Shown: positions 9,300 to 17,388 of the stretch, one piece after another
How the letters are laid out: every line of letters begins with the position of its first letter
Numbering within the stretch: position 1 is the first letter of the stretch
DNA from: Actinophytocola xinjiangensis
GTDB lineage: Bacteria; Actinomycetota; Actinomycetes; Mycobacteriales; Pseudonocardiaceae
Direction of reading: 5' to 3'
DNA length: 64,000 nucleotides
Assembly: GCF_001921215.1 (NCBI RefSeq)
Contig: NZ_MSIF01000009.1
Location: forward strand, 248,001-312,000
Position numbers and translations under genes: made by a program
The notes under the pieces: model-generated
What the model was told of the DNA's origin: nothing
Databases searched by the model: none
Seen by the model: only the letters and a program-made list of their open reading frames with translations

Positions 9300-10318
9300 C
9301 GTCCGATCCCGGCGATCCGGTCGAGGACCTCGGTGATGTCGGCCGCGCTGACGTCGCGGTGGGCGATGAACCGCACCCGGCCGAGCATCGGCACGGCCAG
9401 CACGCCGACCCGGCGCAGCGCCTCCAGCGTGGCGCCGGCGTCGGGCGTGGCGGCGAGCACGATGTTGGTCTCCGGGGTGCCGACCTCCCAGCCGAGTGAG
9501 GCGAGGCCGGCGGCCAGTGTCGCCGCGTTGGCGTGGTCGGTCGCCAGGGCCGGTATCCGGTCGATGGCGATCAGTCCGGCCGCCGCCAGCACGCCGCCCT
9601 GGCGCACGCCCCCGCCGAGCATCTTGCGCAGCCGCCGGGCCTCCTCGACGAACGCGGCCGTGCCGGCGACCAGCGACCCGACCGGCGCGCCCAGGCCCTT
9701 GCTCAGGCACACCTGCACGGTGTCCACGCCGACGGTCAGCGCCGCCGGCGGCACCTCCAGGGCGACCGAGGCGTTCCACAGCCGCGCACCGTCGAGGTGC
9801 ACCCGTAAGCCGATGTCGCGGGCGGTGGCCACCAGCTTGGCGTGCTCGTCGGGCGGGGTGACCACACCGCCGGCGGCGTTGTGGGTGTTCTCCAGGCACA
9901 GCAGCGTGGTCCGCAGCGCGTAGTAGGGGCCGGTGGCGCCGCCGGCCCCGCGCACCGCCTCCACCGGCAGGTGCCCCGGCCGGTCGCCCCAGTCGACGGC
10001 CTCCGGCATGCCGCCGGACAGCCACGCGGCCGCGCCGAGTTCGCTGTCGAGCACGTGGGCGCCCCGGGAGGCGATGAACTTCTCGCCCCGGCTCAGGTGC
10101 GCGGTGAGCGCGATCATGTTGCCCATCGACCCGCTGGGCACCCACAGGGCGGCCTCGACGCCGAGCACGTCGGCGACGCGCTCCTCCAGGCGGCGCATGG
10201 TGGGGTCACGGTCCAGCACGTCGTCGCCGACCTCGGCTCTGGCCATGGCGACCCGCATCGCCTCGTCCGGGGCGGTGACGGTGTCCGAGCGGAGATCGAT
10301 GAGCCTCGTGTTTGTCAC
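9296..10318 (-). CDS. Low-specificity L-threonine aldolase (beta-eliminating lyase family)
   Basis: The protein has 340 residues from the GTG chosen here; an in-frame ATG at 10336 would add six. It is a PLP enzyme of the threonine aldolase family: LRSDTVTAPDEAM at the N-terminus, LENTHN at about residue 142, HLDGARLWNA, and the PLP lysine in CLSKGLGAPVGS (Lys207). The family cleaves L-threonine or allo-threonine to glycine and acetaldehyde. It is transcribed divergently from a sigma factor gene about 150 bases away. Confidence 0.92.
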   Translation of the reverse strand: MTNTRLIDLRSDTVTAPDEAMRVAMARAEVGDDVLDRDPTMRRLEERVADVLGVEAALWVPSGSMGNMIALTAHLSRGEKFIASRGAHVLDSELGAAAWLSGGMPEAVDWGDRPGHLPVEAVRGAGGATGPYYALRTTLLCLENTHNAAGGVVTPPDEHAKLVATARDIGLRVHLDGARLWNASVALEVPPAALTVGVDTVQVCLSKGLGAPVGSLVAGTAAFVEEARRLRKMLGGGVRQGGVLAAAGLIAIDRIPALATDHANAATLAAGLASLGWEVGTPETNIVLAATPDAGATLEALRRVGVLAVPMLGRVRFIAHRDVSAADITEVLDRIAGIGR

Positions 10319-10467
10319 GATCCGATCACACCACATGCCGCTGGAGGCACCCGCCGGGGCACCTCGGGCGTCCTAGGGGGTGGCGTGGATCTCGTCGGGA
10401 CACCGTGCAACCGTTGACCCGACATCTTCCGTCCCCCAGAAGCAGACGACGAGCGGAGAGAGTCCGC

Positions 10468-10998
10468 GTGGAACAGCGCGACGAGGAGGACTTCGCGGAG
10501 TACTTCGTGGCTCGGCGTGACGCTGTGCGGCGATCCGCGTACCTGCTGTGCGGTGACTGGCACCGTGCGGACGACCTCGCCCAGACGGCGTTCGTCGCGT
10601 TGCACCGCAGGTGGCGCAAGATCCGCGACCGAGGGGCGCTGGATGCCTACGTCCGCCGGACGCTGGTGCGCGCGGCGATCGACGAGTCCCGGCGTCCCTG
10701 GCGCCGGGAGCGGTTCGTCGACGAGCTGCCGGAGAACGCGCAGCTCGGCGACGGCGGTTCCGGCGAGCTCGGCGAGGCGGTCGCCAACCGGGCCGCCCTG
10801 CTCGACGGCCTGCGGCGGGTGCCACCCCGGCAACGGGCGGTGCTCGTCCTGCGGTTCCTGGAGGGTCTGGACGTGTCGGCCACGGCGGACGCGCTCAAGT
10901 GCTCCGAGGGCACCGTGAAGAGCCAGACGTCGCGGGGACTGACCGCGCTGCGGGAGGTTCTCGGCGACACGCTCGACGACCTGAGGTCGGCGACATGA
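10468..10998 (+). CDS. SigE-family RNA polymerase sigma-70 factor (first of three)
   Basis: This 176-residue protein has an ECF-like region 2 (YLLCGDWHRADDLAQTAFVALH) and a region 4 helix-turn-helix (PPRQRAVLVLRF ... CSEGTVKSQTSRGL), the pattern of the actinobacterial SigE-family sigma factors. GTG at 10468 has GGAGAGAG about eight bases upstream. The next gene, 15 bases downstream, encodes a one-TM protein that probably controls it. The roughly 150 bases upstream, shared with the divergent threonine aldolase, should hold its promoter; I could not identify an autoregulatory box with confidence. Confidence 0.92.
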   Translation: MEQRDEEDFAEYFVARRDAVRRSAYLLCGDWHRADDLAQTAFVALHRRWRKIRDRGALDAYVRRTLVRAAIDESRRPWRRERFVDELPENAQLGDGGSGELGEAVANRAALLDGLRRVPPRQRAVLVLRFLEGLDVSATADALKCSEGTVKSQTSRGLTALREVLGDTLDDLRSAT

Positions 10999-11013
10999 GG
11001 AGGGAGGCCGTCG

Positions 11014-11739
11014 ATGGATGAGCACAAGCTGTCCGAGCTGCTGCGCGACGCCGTCGCCGACGTGCCGCCCCCGACCTTCGACCAGGGCGACGTCGTCAGG
11101 GAGTCCGCGCGCCAGCGGGTCCGCCGGCGCAACGGCCTTCTGACCGGATCCGCACTCGGAGTAGCCCTTCTGGCGGGCGCGACTGCGCTGAGCGTGGCAT
11201 TGTGGACAGGGACGGACTCGTCCGGACAGCCGAATGCCGCATCGGGTGACAGTGCACCCGGTAACGGAACCACTGCTCCATACGAGTTAGAGGAAGAGAA
11301 GGCCGCCGACGCGCCCAGCGCGGGAGGCGACACGAACTCCTCTCCGGAGTCGCGGAAGCAGGGCCGCACTTCGGGTGAGGAAGCCGGGCCTGCGGGGCCC
11401 GGCAGCACCCCTAGCGGGTGCGAACAGGCGGACCGGGAGCTCGCTGCTGCCCTCGCGGGCGAGCTCCCGGCCGCCGCACTTCCCGCCTACTACACCTGCC
11501 CGTCTGATGTGACGAACATCACATACGACCTGTACGGCGGTCGGCTCACCGTGATGCTGCTCGACGCCGGCAGCCTGATGGCGTCGGACGACGAGCCGGG
11601 CTGGACGATGCGGCAGGCCGTCGCCGAGACCGCCGACGGCCGGCACGTGATGATCTTCAGCGCTGCCCGGGACCCGGGCACGCCGCCGTTCGCCGACGAG
11701 CTGGAGGACCTCGCCGAACGGGTTGCCGGCCACTACTGA
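11014..11739 (+). CDS. Single-TM protein, putative sigma-factor partner
   Basis: This is a 241-residue membrane protein. About 40 cytoplasmic residues (beginning DEHKLSELLRDAVADVPPP and then Arg-rich) precede one transmembrane helix at roughly 45-65, a disordered Ser/Gly/Glu linker and an extracytoplasmic domain with two cysteines. This plan recurs beside all three SigE-family sigma factors in the window, so an anti-sigma or sensor role is a reasonable inference, although no zinc-binding HxxxCxxC motif is present. The start has an excellent AGGAGGGAGG site. No catalytic motif was seen. Confidence 0.75.
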   Translation: MDEHKLSELLRDAVADVPPPTFDQGDVVRESARQRVRRRNGLLTGSALGVALLAGATALSVALWTGTDSSGQPNAASGDSAPGNGTTAPYELEEEKAADAPSAGGDTNSSPESRKQGRTSGEEAGPAGPGSTPSGCEQADRELAAALAGELPAAALPAYYTCPSDVTNITYDLYGGRLTVMLLDAGSLMASDDEPGWTMRQAVAETADGRHVMIFSAARDPGTPPFADELEDLAERVAGHY

Positions 11740-11765
11740 GCGCTGACCTGGCACGATCTGTCCGG

Positions 11766-12353
11766 ATGACGGCAGCCAGCACACCCAAGGGCGAACGCCG
11801 CCGCCAGGCTCTCGTGGCGGCTGCGGCGCAGCTGCTCGCCGAGGGTGGCTTCGAGGCGTTGCGCCACCGCGCGGTGGCCGAGCGCGCCGGCCTGCCGCTG
11901 GCCTCCACCACCTACTACTTCGACTCGCTCGACGACCTGGTCATCGCCGCCGTCGAGCACCACGGCCGGGGCGAGCTGCGGCGCGGCGCGCAGCTGCTGG
12001 CCGCGCTGCCCACCCGGCCCCGGGGCGTGGCCGCGGTGATCGACCTGGTGCTCGACCAGCTGCTCGGCCCGCCGGCCGCCGACCGGGACGCCGAGCTGGT
12101 GCTGCTGCGCTACGAACGCCTGGTGGCCACCTTCCGCCGCCCCTACCTGCGCCCGCTGATGCACACCCTCGGCGGCGAGCTGCGCGGGCTGCTGCTGGAG
12201 GTGTTCACCCGCTCCGGCATGGACGCCGACCGCCGCCGGGTCGAGCAGATCATCGCGCTGGTCGACGGCACGGTGGTGAACGCGTTGATCGAGATCGACC
12301 CGGACCCGAGGGCGGTGGCCCGGCGCGCGCTGCGCGAGGTCCTCGCCCCCTGA
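11766..12353 (+). CDS. TetR family transcriptional regulator
   Basis: This 195-residue protein has a typical TetR N-terminus: a basic start (PKGERRRQAL), helix-turn-helix GGFEALRHRAVAERAGLP at about 30-50, and STTYYFDSLDDL, the conserved end of the DNA-binding domain. The C-terminal ligand domain is generic. It lies alone between two sigma factor operons, all on the same strand. Nothing adjacent is an obvious target such as an efflux pump. I saw no clear palindrome in the 26 bases upstream. Confidence 0.9.
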   Translation: MTAASTPKGERRRQALVAAAAQLLAEGGFEALRHRAVAERAGLPLASTTYYFDSLDDLVIAAVEHHGRGELRRGAQLLAALPTRPRGVAAVIDLVLDQLLGPPAADRDAELVLLRYERLVATFRRPYLRPLMHTLGGELRGLLLEVFTRSGMDADRRRVEQIIALVDGTVVNALIEIDPDPRAVARRALREVLAP

Positions 12354-12418
12354 ACCGCTGAGCACGCAACCTCTTCCCCGCGTCGCGCGTATGCAGTGAC
12401 GGAGCGAAAGGGGCGCGG

Positions 12419-12952
12419 ATGCGCAAGACCGAGGAGAACCGGTTCCGGGAGTTCGCCCGCGAGCAGTCCGCCGCACTGCGCCGCACCGGCTACCTGCTGT
12501 GCGGCGACTGGCACCTCGCCGACGACCTCACCCAGCAGACGCTGATCAAGCTCTACCGGGCGTGGCCCCGGCTGGAGCGCGACGCCGCCCCGGTCAGCTA
12601 CGCCAGGAAGGTGCTGCTGCGGTGCTGGCTCGACGAGCGCCGGCGGCCGTGGCGGCGGGCGGAGCGGCGCGACGGGGAGATCCCCGACGGCGCGGATCCG
12701 GCGACCGGGCCGGTCGAGGCGCACGAGCTGGTGAGCCTGCGCGCGGCGCTGTTCCGGTCGCTGGACGAGCTGGGGCCACGACAGCGGGCGGTGCTGGTGC
12801 TGCGGTACTTCGAGTCGCTGTCGATCACCGAGACGGCGGCGGCGCTGGGCTGCACCGAGGGAACGGTGAAGAGCCAGGCGGCCAGGGGTCTGGCCGCGTT
12901 GCGGACGTCGGTCGACGTCCGCGCCGAGGATCTGACGAAGGAGTCGCGATGA
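12419..12952 (+). CDS. SigE-family RNA polymerase sigma-70 factor (second of three)
   Basis: This 177-residue protein is closely similar to the sigma factor at 10468: region 2 YLLCGDWHLADDLTQQTLIKLY and region 4 GPRQRAVLVLRYFESLSITETAA with CTEGTVKSQAARGL. The ATG follows a GGAGCGAAAGG sequence. Its stop overlaps the ATG of the next gene by four bases (ATGA), so the two products are made together, as expected of a sigma factor and its controller. Two such pairs within 2.5 kb suggest a local duplication around the tetR gene. Confidence 0.92.
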   Translation: MRKTEENRFREFAREQSAALRRTGYLLCGDWHLADDLTQQTLIKLYRAWPRLERDAAPVSYARKVLLRCWLDERRRPWRRAERRDGEIPDGADPATGPVEAHELVSLRAALFRSLDELGPRQRAVLVLRYFESLSITETAAALGCTEGTVKSQAARGLAALRTSVDVRAEDLTKESR

Positions 12953-13632
12953 ACGAACGACAGCTGATCGACGACCTGTCCACCGCGGTGCTCAACGAGC
13001 CGCCGCTGGGTTTCGACCCGGACGAGGTGATCGACCGGGCCGCGCGCCGGCGCCGGCACACGATGGCCACGGCGATGACGGGAAGCGCGGCCGTGCTGGT
13101 GGCGGTGACCGCGATCGCCTTCGGCGCCACCGGGGCGAACTCGCCACCGAGCGTGGGGGTGGCCAGCCAGCCGCCGGGGCCGGCGAGCGGTGGGCCCGAC
13201 CCCGACGAGCCGGTGCCGTGTCCGCTGCCGATGGCGGAGATCGTCCCGGGGCAGCTCGCCAAGCACTTCCCCGGCGTCGAGTGGGATCCGGTTCCGGAGC
13301 CGCACATCGACACCGAGACCCAGAGCTGGATCAACCTGGCCGGCGACACCACGCAGAACGTGTACGTGATCTGCGGCAGCCCGGGCGGGATGGTCGAGGG
13401 CATCGAGACGCCGGAGCCGACGCTGGTCATCGACGAGCCGCAGCCCGACGGTGCCCTCCTGCGGGTCTGGCAGCGGGAGACGATCGAGGACCGGGTCCAG
13501 ATCACGGCGGAATGGACGCTGCCCGGTGGGGGCGAGCTGATCGAGGTCCAGGTCAATGCCAAGGGTGAGCCGTTCGGCACACCGCGACAGGCTGGCGAGC
13601 TGGCCACCGAGCTGGCGGGGTTGGCCGGCTAG
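12949..13632 (+). CDS. Single-TM protein, putative sigma-factor partner
   Basis: The protein has 227 residues with the same architecture as the product at 11014: a short cytoplasmic region (LSTAVLNEPPLGFDPDEVIDRAA, then Arg-rich), one membrane helix at about 40-62, a proline-rich linker and an extracytoplasmic domain with two cysteines. It is translationally coupled to the sigma factor by an ATGA overlap. The opening EPPLGFDPDEVIDRA resembles the first and third partners, which argues for a common origin. An anti-sigma role is inferred only from context and topology. Confidence 0.75.
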   Translation: MNERQLIDDLSTAVLNEPPLGFDPDEVIDRAARRRRHTMATAMTGSAAVLVAVTAIAFGATGANSPPSVGVASQPPGPASGGPDPDEPVPCPLPMAEIVPGQLAKHFPGVEWDPVPEPHIDTETQSWINLAGDTTQNVYVICGSPGGMVEGIETPEPTLVIDEPQPDGALLRVWQRETIEDRVQITAEWTLPGGGELIEVQVNAKGEPFGTPRQAGELATELAGLAG

Positions 13633-13643
13633 GCTGGGCAAAC

Positions 13644-15077
13644 GTGACAGTCAAGCCGCGTATCCCCAACGTGCTCGCCGGCCGCTACGCCTCGGTGGAG
13701 CTGGCCACGCTCTGGTCGCCCGAGCACCGGATCGTCCTGGAACGGCGGCTCTGGCTCGCCGTCCTGCGGGCCCAGAGTGAGCTGGGGGCCGCCGTCGCGG
13801 ACGGGGTGATCGAGGACTACGAGCGGGTGGTCGACCAGGTGGACCTGGAGTCGATCGCCGCGCGGGAACGGGTCACGCTGCACGACGTCAAGGCGCGGAT
13901 CGAGGAGTTCAACGCGCTGGCCGGGCACGAGCAGGTGCACAAGGGCATGACCTCCCGGGACCTGACCGAGAACGTCGAGCAGCTGCAGATCCGCGACTCG
14001 TTGGTGTTGATGCGCGACCGGGCGGTCGCGGTGCTGGTCCGGCTGGCGGCCCTGGCCGCCGAGCACGCCGACCTCGTGATGGCGGGGCGCTCGCACAACG
14101 TGGCCGCGCAGGCGACCACGTTGGGCAAGCGCTTCGCCTCGGCGGCGCAGGAGCTGCTGATCGCGCTGGAGCGGACCGAGGACCTGATCGCCCGGTACCC
14201 GCTGCGCGGGTTGCAGGGCCCGGTCGGCACCGGGCAGGACATGCTGGACCTGTTCGGCGGTGACGTGTCCACGTTGGACAGGTTGCAGCGCAGGATCGCC
14301 GGCTATCTCGGCTTCACCCGGGTGTTCGACAGCGTCGGCCAGGTGTACCCGAGGTCGCTGGACCACGACGTGGTGTCCGCGCTGGTGCAGCTGGCCGCCG
14401 CGCCGTCGAGCCTGGCCACGACGATCCGGCTGATGGTCGGCCACGAGCTGGCCACCGAGGGTTTCCGGCCGGGCCAGGTCGGCTCGTCGGCCATGCCGCA
14501 CAAGATGAACACCCGCTCCAGCGAGCGGGTCAACGGCTTCGCCGTCATCCTGCGCGGCTACGCCTCCATGGTCGGTGAGCTGGTCGGTGACCAGTGGAAC
14601 GAGGGCGACGTGTCCTGCTCGGTGGTGCGCCGGGTCGCGCTGCCGGACGCGTTCTTCGCTCTCGACGGGCTGTTCGAGACCTTCCTGACGGTGCTCGACT
14701 CGTTCGGTGCCTACCCGGCGGTGATCGCCCGCGAGCTGGACCGCTACCTGCCGTTCCTGGCCACCACCAAGGTGCTGATCGCCTCGGTGCGGGCGGGGGT
14801 CGGCCGGGAGACCGCGCACGAGGCGATCAAGGAGAACGCCGTCGCCGTCGCGCTGGCCATGCGTGAGCGCGGTGTGGAGCGCAACGACCTGCTCGACCGG
14901 CTGGCCGCCGACGAGCGCGTGCCGCTGGACCGGGCGGGGCTCGACGCGCTGCTGGCCGACCGGCTCTCGTTCACCGGGGTGGCCGGCGCGCAGGTGGCCG
15001 CGGTGGTCAAGCGGGTCGAGGAGGTGGCCGCGCGGTACCCGGAGGCGGCCCGGTATTCCCCCGCGGCCATCCTCTGA
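13644..15077 (+). CDS. purB: Adenylosuccinate lyase
   Basis: The protein has 477 residues. It catalyses two fumarate-releasing steps: SAICAR to AICAR, and adenylosuccinate to AMP. The fumarase/aspartase superfamily signature GSSAMPHKMN is at 280-289, with the catalytic-serine loop, and TSRDLTENVE and SHNVAAQATT form the rest of the site. A TAGGCT box ends eight bases before the GTG, so the transcript is probably leaderless. The MOSC gene follows after 19 bases but has its own -10 box. This is one of four separate purine loci in the window. Confidence 0.97.
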   Translation: MTVKPRIPNVLAGRYASVELATLWSPEHRIVLERRLWLAVLRAQSELGAAVADGVIEDYERVVDQVDLESIAARERVTLHDVKARIEEFNALAGHEQVHKGMTSRDLTENVEQLQIRDSLVLMRDRAVAVLVRLAALAAEHADLVMAGRSHNVAAQATTLGKRFASAAQELLIALERTEDLIARYPLRGLQGPVGTGQDMLDLFGGDVSTLDRLQRRIAGYLGFTRVFDSVGQVYPRSLDHDVVSALVQLAAAPSSLATTIRLMVGHELATEGFRPGQVGSSAMPHKMNTRSSERVNGFAVILRGYASMVGELVGDQWNEGDVSCSVVRRVALPDAFFALDGLFETFLTVLDSFGAYPAVIARELDRYLPFLATTKVLIASVRAGVGRETAHEAIKENAVAVALAMRERGVERNDLLDRLAADERVPLDRAGLDALLADRLSFTGVAGAQVAAVVKRVEEVAARYPEAARYSPAAIL

Positions 15078-15096
15078 GTCCGGCTACCCTCGACCG

Positions 15097-15909
15097 GTGG
15101 CGACCGTATCCGCGCTGGCGTACTACCCGGTCAAGGGGTGTGCCGGTGTTTCCGTGCCCGGGTTCGAGATCACCGCGACCGGCCCGGTGCACGACCGCGT
15201 GTTCATGTTCGTGTCCGCCGGGGAGGGCGTGTTCCGCAGCCAGCGCCGCACGCCCCGGCTCGCGCTGGTGCGCCCCGAGGTGGTGCACGAGGGCGCCAAG
15301 CTGACGCTGGCCGCGCCCGGTGTCGCGGAGCTGACGATCGACGTGGTCACCGACGGTCCGCGCCGGCGGGTCGACGTGCACGGCGTGTGGCAGGGCGACG
15401 GGGTCGACCAGGGCGAGGACGTGGCCGGCTGGGCGAGTGAGGTGCTCGGTGAGCCGGTGCGGCTGGTGCGGGTGCCGGCCGACCACGACCGCAGCGTGGA
15501 CGAGCGCCACGGTCCGATCACCTTCACCGACTCGACGCCGCTGCACCTGACGTCGCTGGCCTCGTTGGACGAGTTGAACGCGCGGATCCTGGAGCGTGGC
15601 GGCGACGCCGTGCCGATGGAGCGGTTCCGGCCCAACATCGTGGTCGCCGGCCTGGACGGGCCGTTCGCCGAGGACGCGGTGCGTGGGTACGGCATCGGCG
15701 GGGTGGCGCTGCGCTGGGTCAAGCCGGACGTGCGGTGCGCGGTGACCATGGTCGACCAGGTGAGCGGGTCGCCGTCGGGGCCCGAGCCGCTGCGCACGCT
15801 GGCGACGTTCCGGCGGGAGCCGGCGGGCGGCGTGAGCTTCGGGGTCAAGCTGGCGGTGGACCGCCCCGGGCGGATCGCGGTCGGTGACGAGATCGTCCTG
15901 TCCGAATAG
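15097..15909 (+). CDS. MOSC domain-containing protein
   Basis: This 270-residue protein has an N-terminal MOSC_N beta-barrel-like domain (LAYYPVKGCAGVSV) followed by a MOSC domain with RFRPNIVVAG and the conserved cysteine in PDVRCAVTMVDQ. MOSC domains occur in molybdenum-cofactor sulfurase C-termini and in mARC/YcbX-type proteins that reduce N-hydroxylated compounds using molybdenum cofactor. Whether this one binds the cofactor is unproven. TACCCT ends six bases before the GTG start, pointing to a leaderless transcript. Its stop codon lies inside the first MarR operator. Confidence 0.9.
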   Translation: MATVSALAYYPVKGCAGVSVPGFEITATGPVHDRVFMFVSAGEGVFRSQRRTPRLALVRPEVVHEGAKLTLAAPGVAELTIDVVTDGPRRRVDVHGVWQGDGVDQGEDVAGWASEVLGEPVRLVRVPADHDRSVDERHGPITFTDSTPLHLTSLASLDELNARILERGGDAVPMERFRPNIVVAGLDGPFAEDAVRGYGIGGVALRWVKPDVRCAVTMVDQVSGSPSGPEPLRTLATFRREPAGGVSFGVKLAVDRPGRIAVGDEIVLSE

Positions 15910-15924
15910 TTCGTGTTGCGAATT
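15908..15924. promoter_or_regulatory. MarR operator O1 (autoregulatory)
   Basis: The dyad is AGTTCG, five bases, CGAATT. It has the same arms and spacing as the perfect copy after marR (O3), with one mismatch. It lies about 20-36 bases before the probable marR transcription start, ahead of the TAGGCT -10 box at 15932, where a bound dimer would block RNA polymerase. The recurrence of the dyad on both sides of marR is the main support. Confidence 0.7.
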
Positions 15925-15943
15925 GTTCGGTTAGGCTGGTCGT

Positions 15944-16405
15944 GTGGACGACGTGGACGAGGAGCGGCTCGGGGTGGTGGCCGCCCTGGTGCGCTGTGCC
16001 TACCTGGTGAACGCGGTGTACGCCGCGTCGGCGCGCGAGCACGGCCTGACCGCCCAGCAGGGGCAGCTGCTGTGCGTGCTGATGTCCCGTCCGCTGGGCA
16101 TGGGGGAGCTCGGGGCGACGTTGGGGCTGGCCAAGTCCAGTCTGACCGGCCTGGTGGACCGGACCGAGCGCAACGGCCTGGTCAGTCGGGAGGTGGATCC
16201 GGCCGACCAGCGCGCGGTCCTGGTCGGGCTGACCGCGCGCGGCACCCGGCTGGTGCGCGAGTTCTACGACGCGACCTGCCGGCGGGTGGACGAGTTGCCG
16301 GCGGGGCTCGACCAGGCGGAACGGGACGTGCTGGCGGGTCTGCTCAGCCGGGTGGTGGCCGACAACGCGGTGCCGATGGTTTTTGGGAACACCTTGAATT
16401 CGTAG
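15944..16405 (+). CDS. MarR family transcriptional regulator
   Basis: This 153-residue protein has a MarR winged helix-turn-helix: LTAQQGQLLCVL, then MGELGATLGLAKSSLTGLVDRTERNGLVSREVDPADQRAVLVGLTARG in the usual order. MarR dimers bind palindromes and release them when they bind a small ligand or are oxidised. A TAGGCT box ends six bases before this GTG, so the mRNA is probably leaderless; an overlapping GTG at 15942 is in the wrong frame. Matching dyads flank the gene, predicting control of itself and of the downstream flavin oxidoreductase / SAM hydrolase genes. The ligand is unknown. Confidence 0.92.
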   Translation: MDDVDEERLGVVAALVRCAYLVNAVYAASAREHGLTAQQGQLLCVLMSRPLGMGELGATLGLAKSSLTGLVDRTERNGLVSREVDPADQRAVLVGLTARGTRLVREFYDATCRRVDELPAGLDQAERDVLAGLLSRVVADNAVPMVFGNTLNS

Positions 16406-16407
16406 CA

Positions 16408-16424
16408 CGAACTAATATAGTTCG
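16408..16424. promoter_or_regulatory. MarR operator O2
   Basis: A perfect inverted repeat with seven-base arms CGAACTA and TAGTTCG around ATA lies in the 44-base gap between marR and the flavin oxidoreductase gene. It overlaps O3 by six bases because both share the AGTTCG half-site. Confidence 0.68.
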
Positions 16425-16435
16425 CAGTACGAACT
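16419..16435. promoter_or_regulatory. MarR operator O3
   Basis: A perfect dyad, AGTTCG, five bases, CGAACT, has the same design as O1. It ends 14 bases before the ATG of the next gene. Together, O2 and O3 offer three evenly placed half-sites, which may allow cooperative binding. Confidence 0.7.
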
Positions 16436-16449
16436 CAAGGGAGGATCTC

Positions 16450-17388
16450 ATGCGTGACCTCGTCTTCGGTATCGGCGTCGGCGGCAGCCTGGCCGACGGA
16501 CCGGACCTGCTGGCGCTGGTCGAGCAGGCCGACCGCGACGGCCGCGACGGCCTCGACCACGTCTCGCTGCCCGACCACCCCTACCTCGGCGACCGGCTCG
16601 ACGCCTACGCCACCATCGGCGTCCTCCTCGGGCGCACCAGCGCCATCACCGCCTTCGCCAACGTGACCAACCTGCCGGCCCGCCCGGCGCCGGTCCTGGC
16701 CCGCACGATCGCCACGCTCTCGGCGCTGTCGCGCGGACGCGTCGTGCTGGGCGTGGGCGCGGGCGGGCTGTGGGACCGGATCACCGACCTCGGCGTGCCC
16801 CGGCTGTCCCCGAAGGAGGCCGTGGCGTCCCTGGCCGAGGCGATCACCCTGGTCCGGCGGCTGACCGGCGGCGGCCCGCCGGTCACCGTCGAGGGCCGCC
16901 ACCACCGGGTGCGGGAGCTGGAACCTGACCCGGTGCCGGCGCCGCCGGTGTGGACCGGGTCGGTCGGGCCGAGGTCGCTGGCGGTCACCGGCGCGCTGGC
17001 CGACGGCTGGATCCCCGGCCACGCCGCCGACTGGCGCAGCCCGCGCTACCGCGAGTCCCGCCCGGTCATCGACGAGGCGGCCCAGGCGGCCGGGCGCGAC
17101 CCGCGCGCGATCCGCACGGTGTTCAACCTGCCCGGCCGGATCACCGACCGCCCACTGGCCGCCACCCGCGACCGCGACGGCCGCTGGCTCGGCGGCTCAC
17201 CCGGCCAGTGGGTCGCCGAACTCACCGCCGCCGTGCTCGACCACCACGCCGGCGGGTTCACCCTGTTCTCCACCGGCTACGGCACCCAGGACGCCCGGAC
17301 CGTCGCCCGATGGGCCGGCGAGGTCGCCCCGGCGGTGCGCGAGACGATCGCGAAGGAGGTCGGCTCGGCTAGCATCGGGGTCCGATGA
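16450..17388 (+). CDS. LLM-class flavin-dependent oxidoreductase
   Basis: This 312-residue luciferase-like monooxygenase has a TIM-barrel pattern: GIGVGGSLADGPDLLALVEQ, a central GRVVLGVGAGG phosphate-loop segment, and SVGPRSLAVTGALADGWIPG near residue 180. Relatives use F420 or FMN; the sequence does not settle which. It lies directly behind MarR operators, so it is the likely regulated target, and its stop overlaps the ATG of the SAM hydrolase gene by four bases. GGGAGGATCTC precedes the ATG. A detoxification or monooxygenase role for an inducing compound is an inference from the MarR context. Confidence 0.88.
   Translation: MRDLVFGIGVGGSLADGPDLLALVEQADRDGRDGLDHVSLPDHPYLGDRLDAYATIGVLLGRTSAITAFANVTNLPARPAPVLARTIATLSALSRGRVVLGVGAGGLWDRITDLGVPRLSPKEAVASLAEAITLVRRLTGGGPPVTVEGRHHRVRELEPDPVPAPPVWTGSVGPRSLAVTGALADGWIPGHAADWRSPRYRESRPVIDEAAQAAGRDPRAIRTVFNLPGRITDRPLAATRDRDGRWLGGSPGQWVAELTAAVLDHHAGGFTLFSTGYGTQDARTVARWAGEVAPAVRETIAKEVGSASIGVR

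Noticed and set aside
15077..15097. purB and MOSC as one operon
   Set aside because: Although only 19 bases separate them, a TACCCT box six bases before the MOSC GTG suggests its own promoter, so cotranscription is not assumed.
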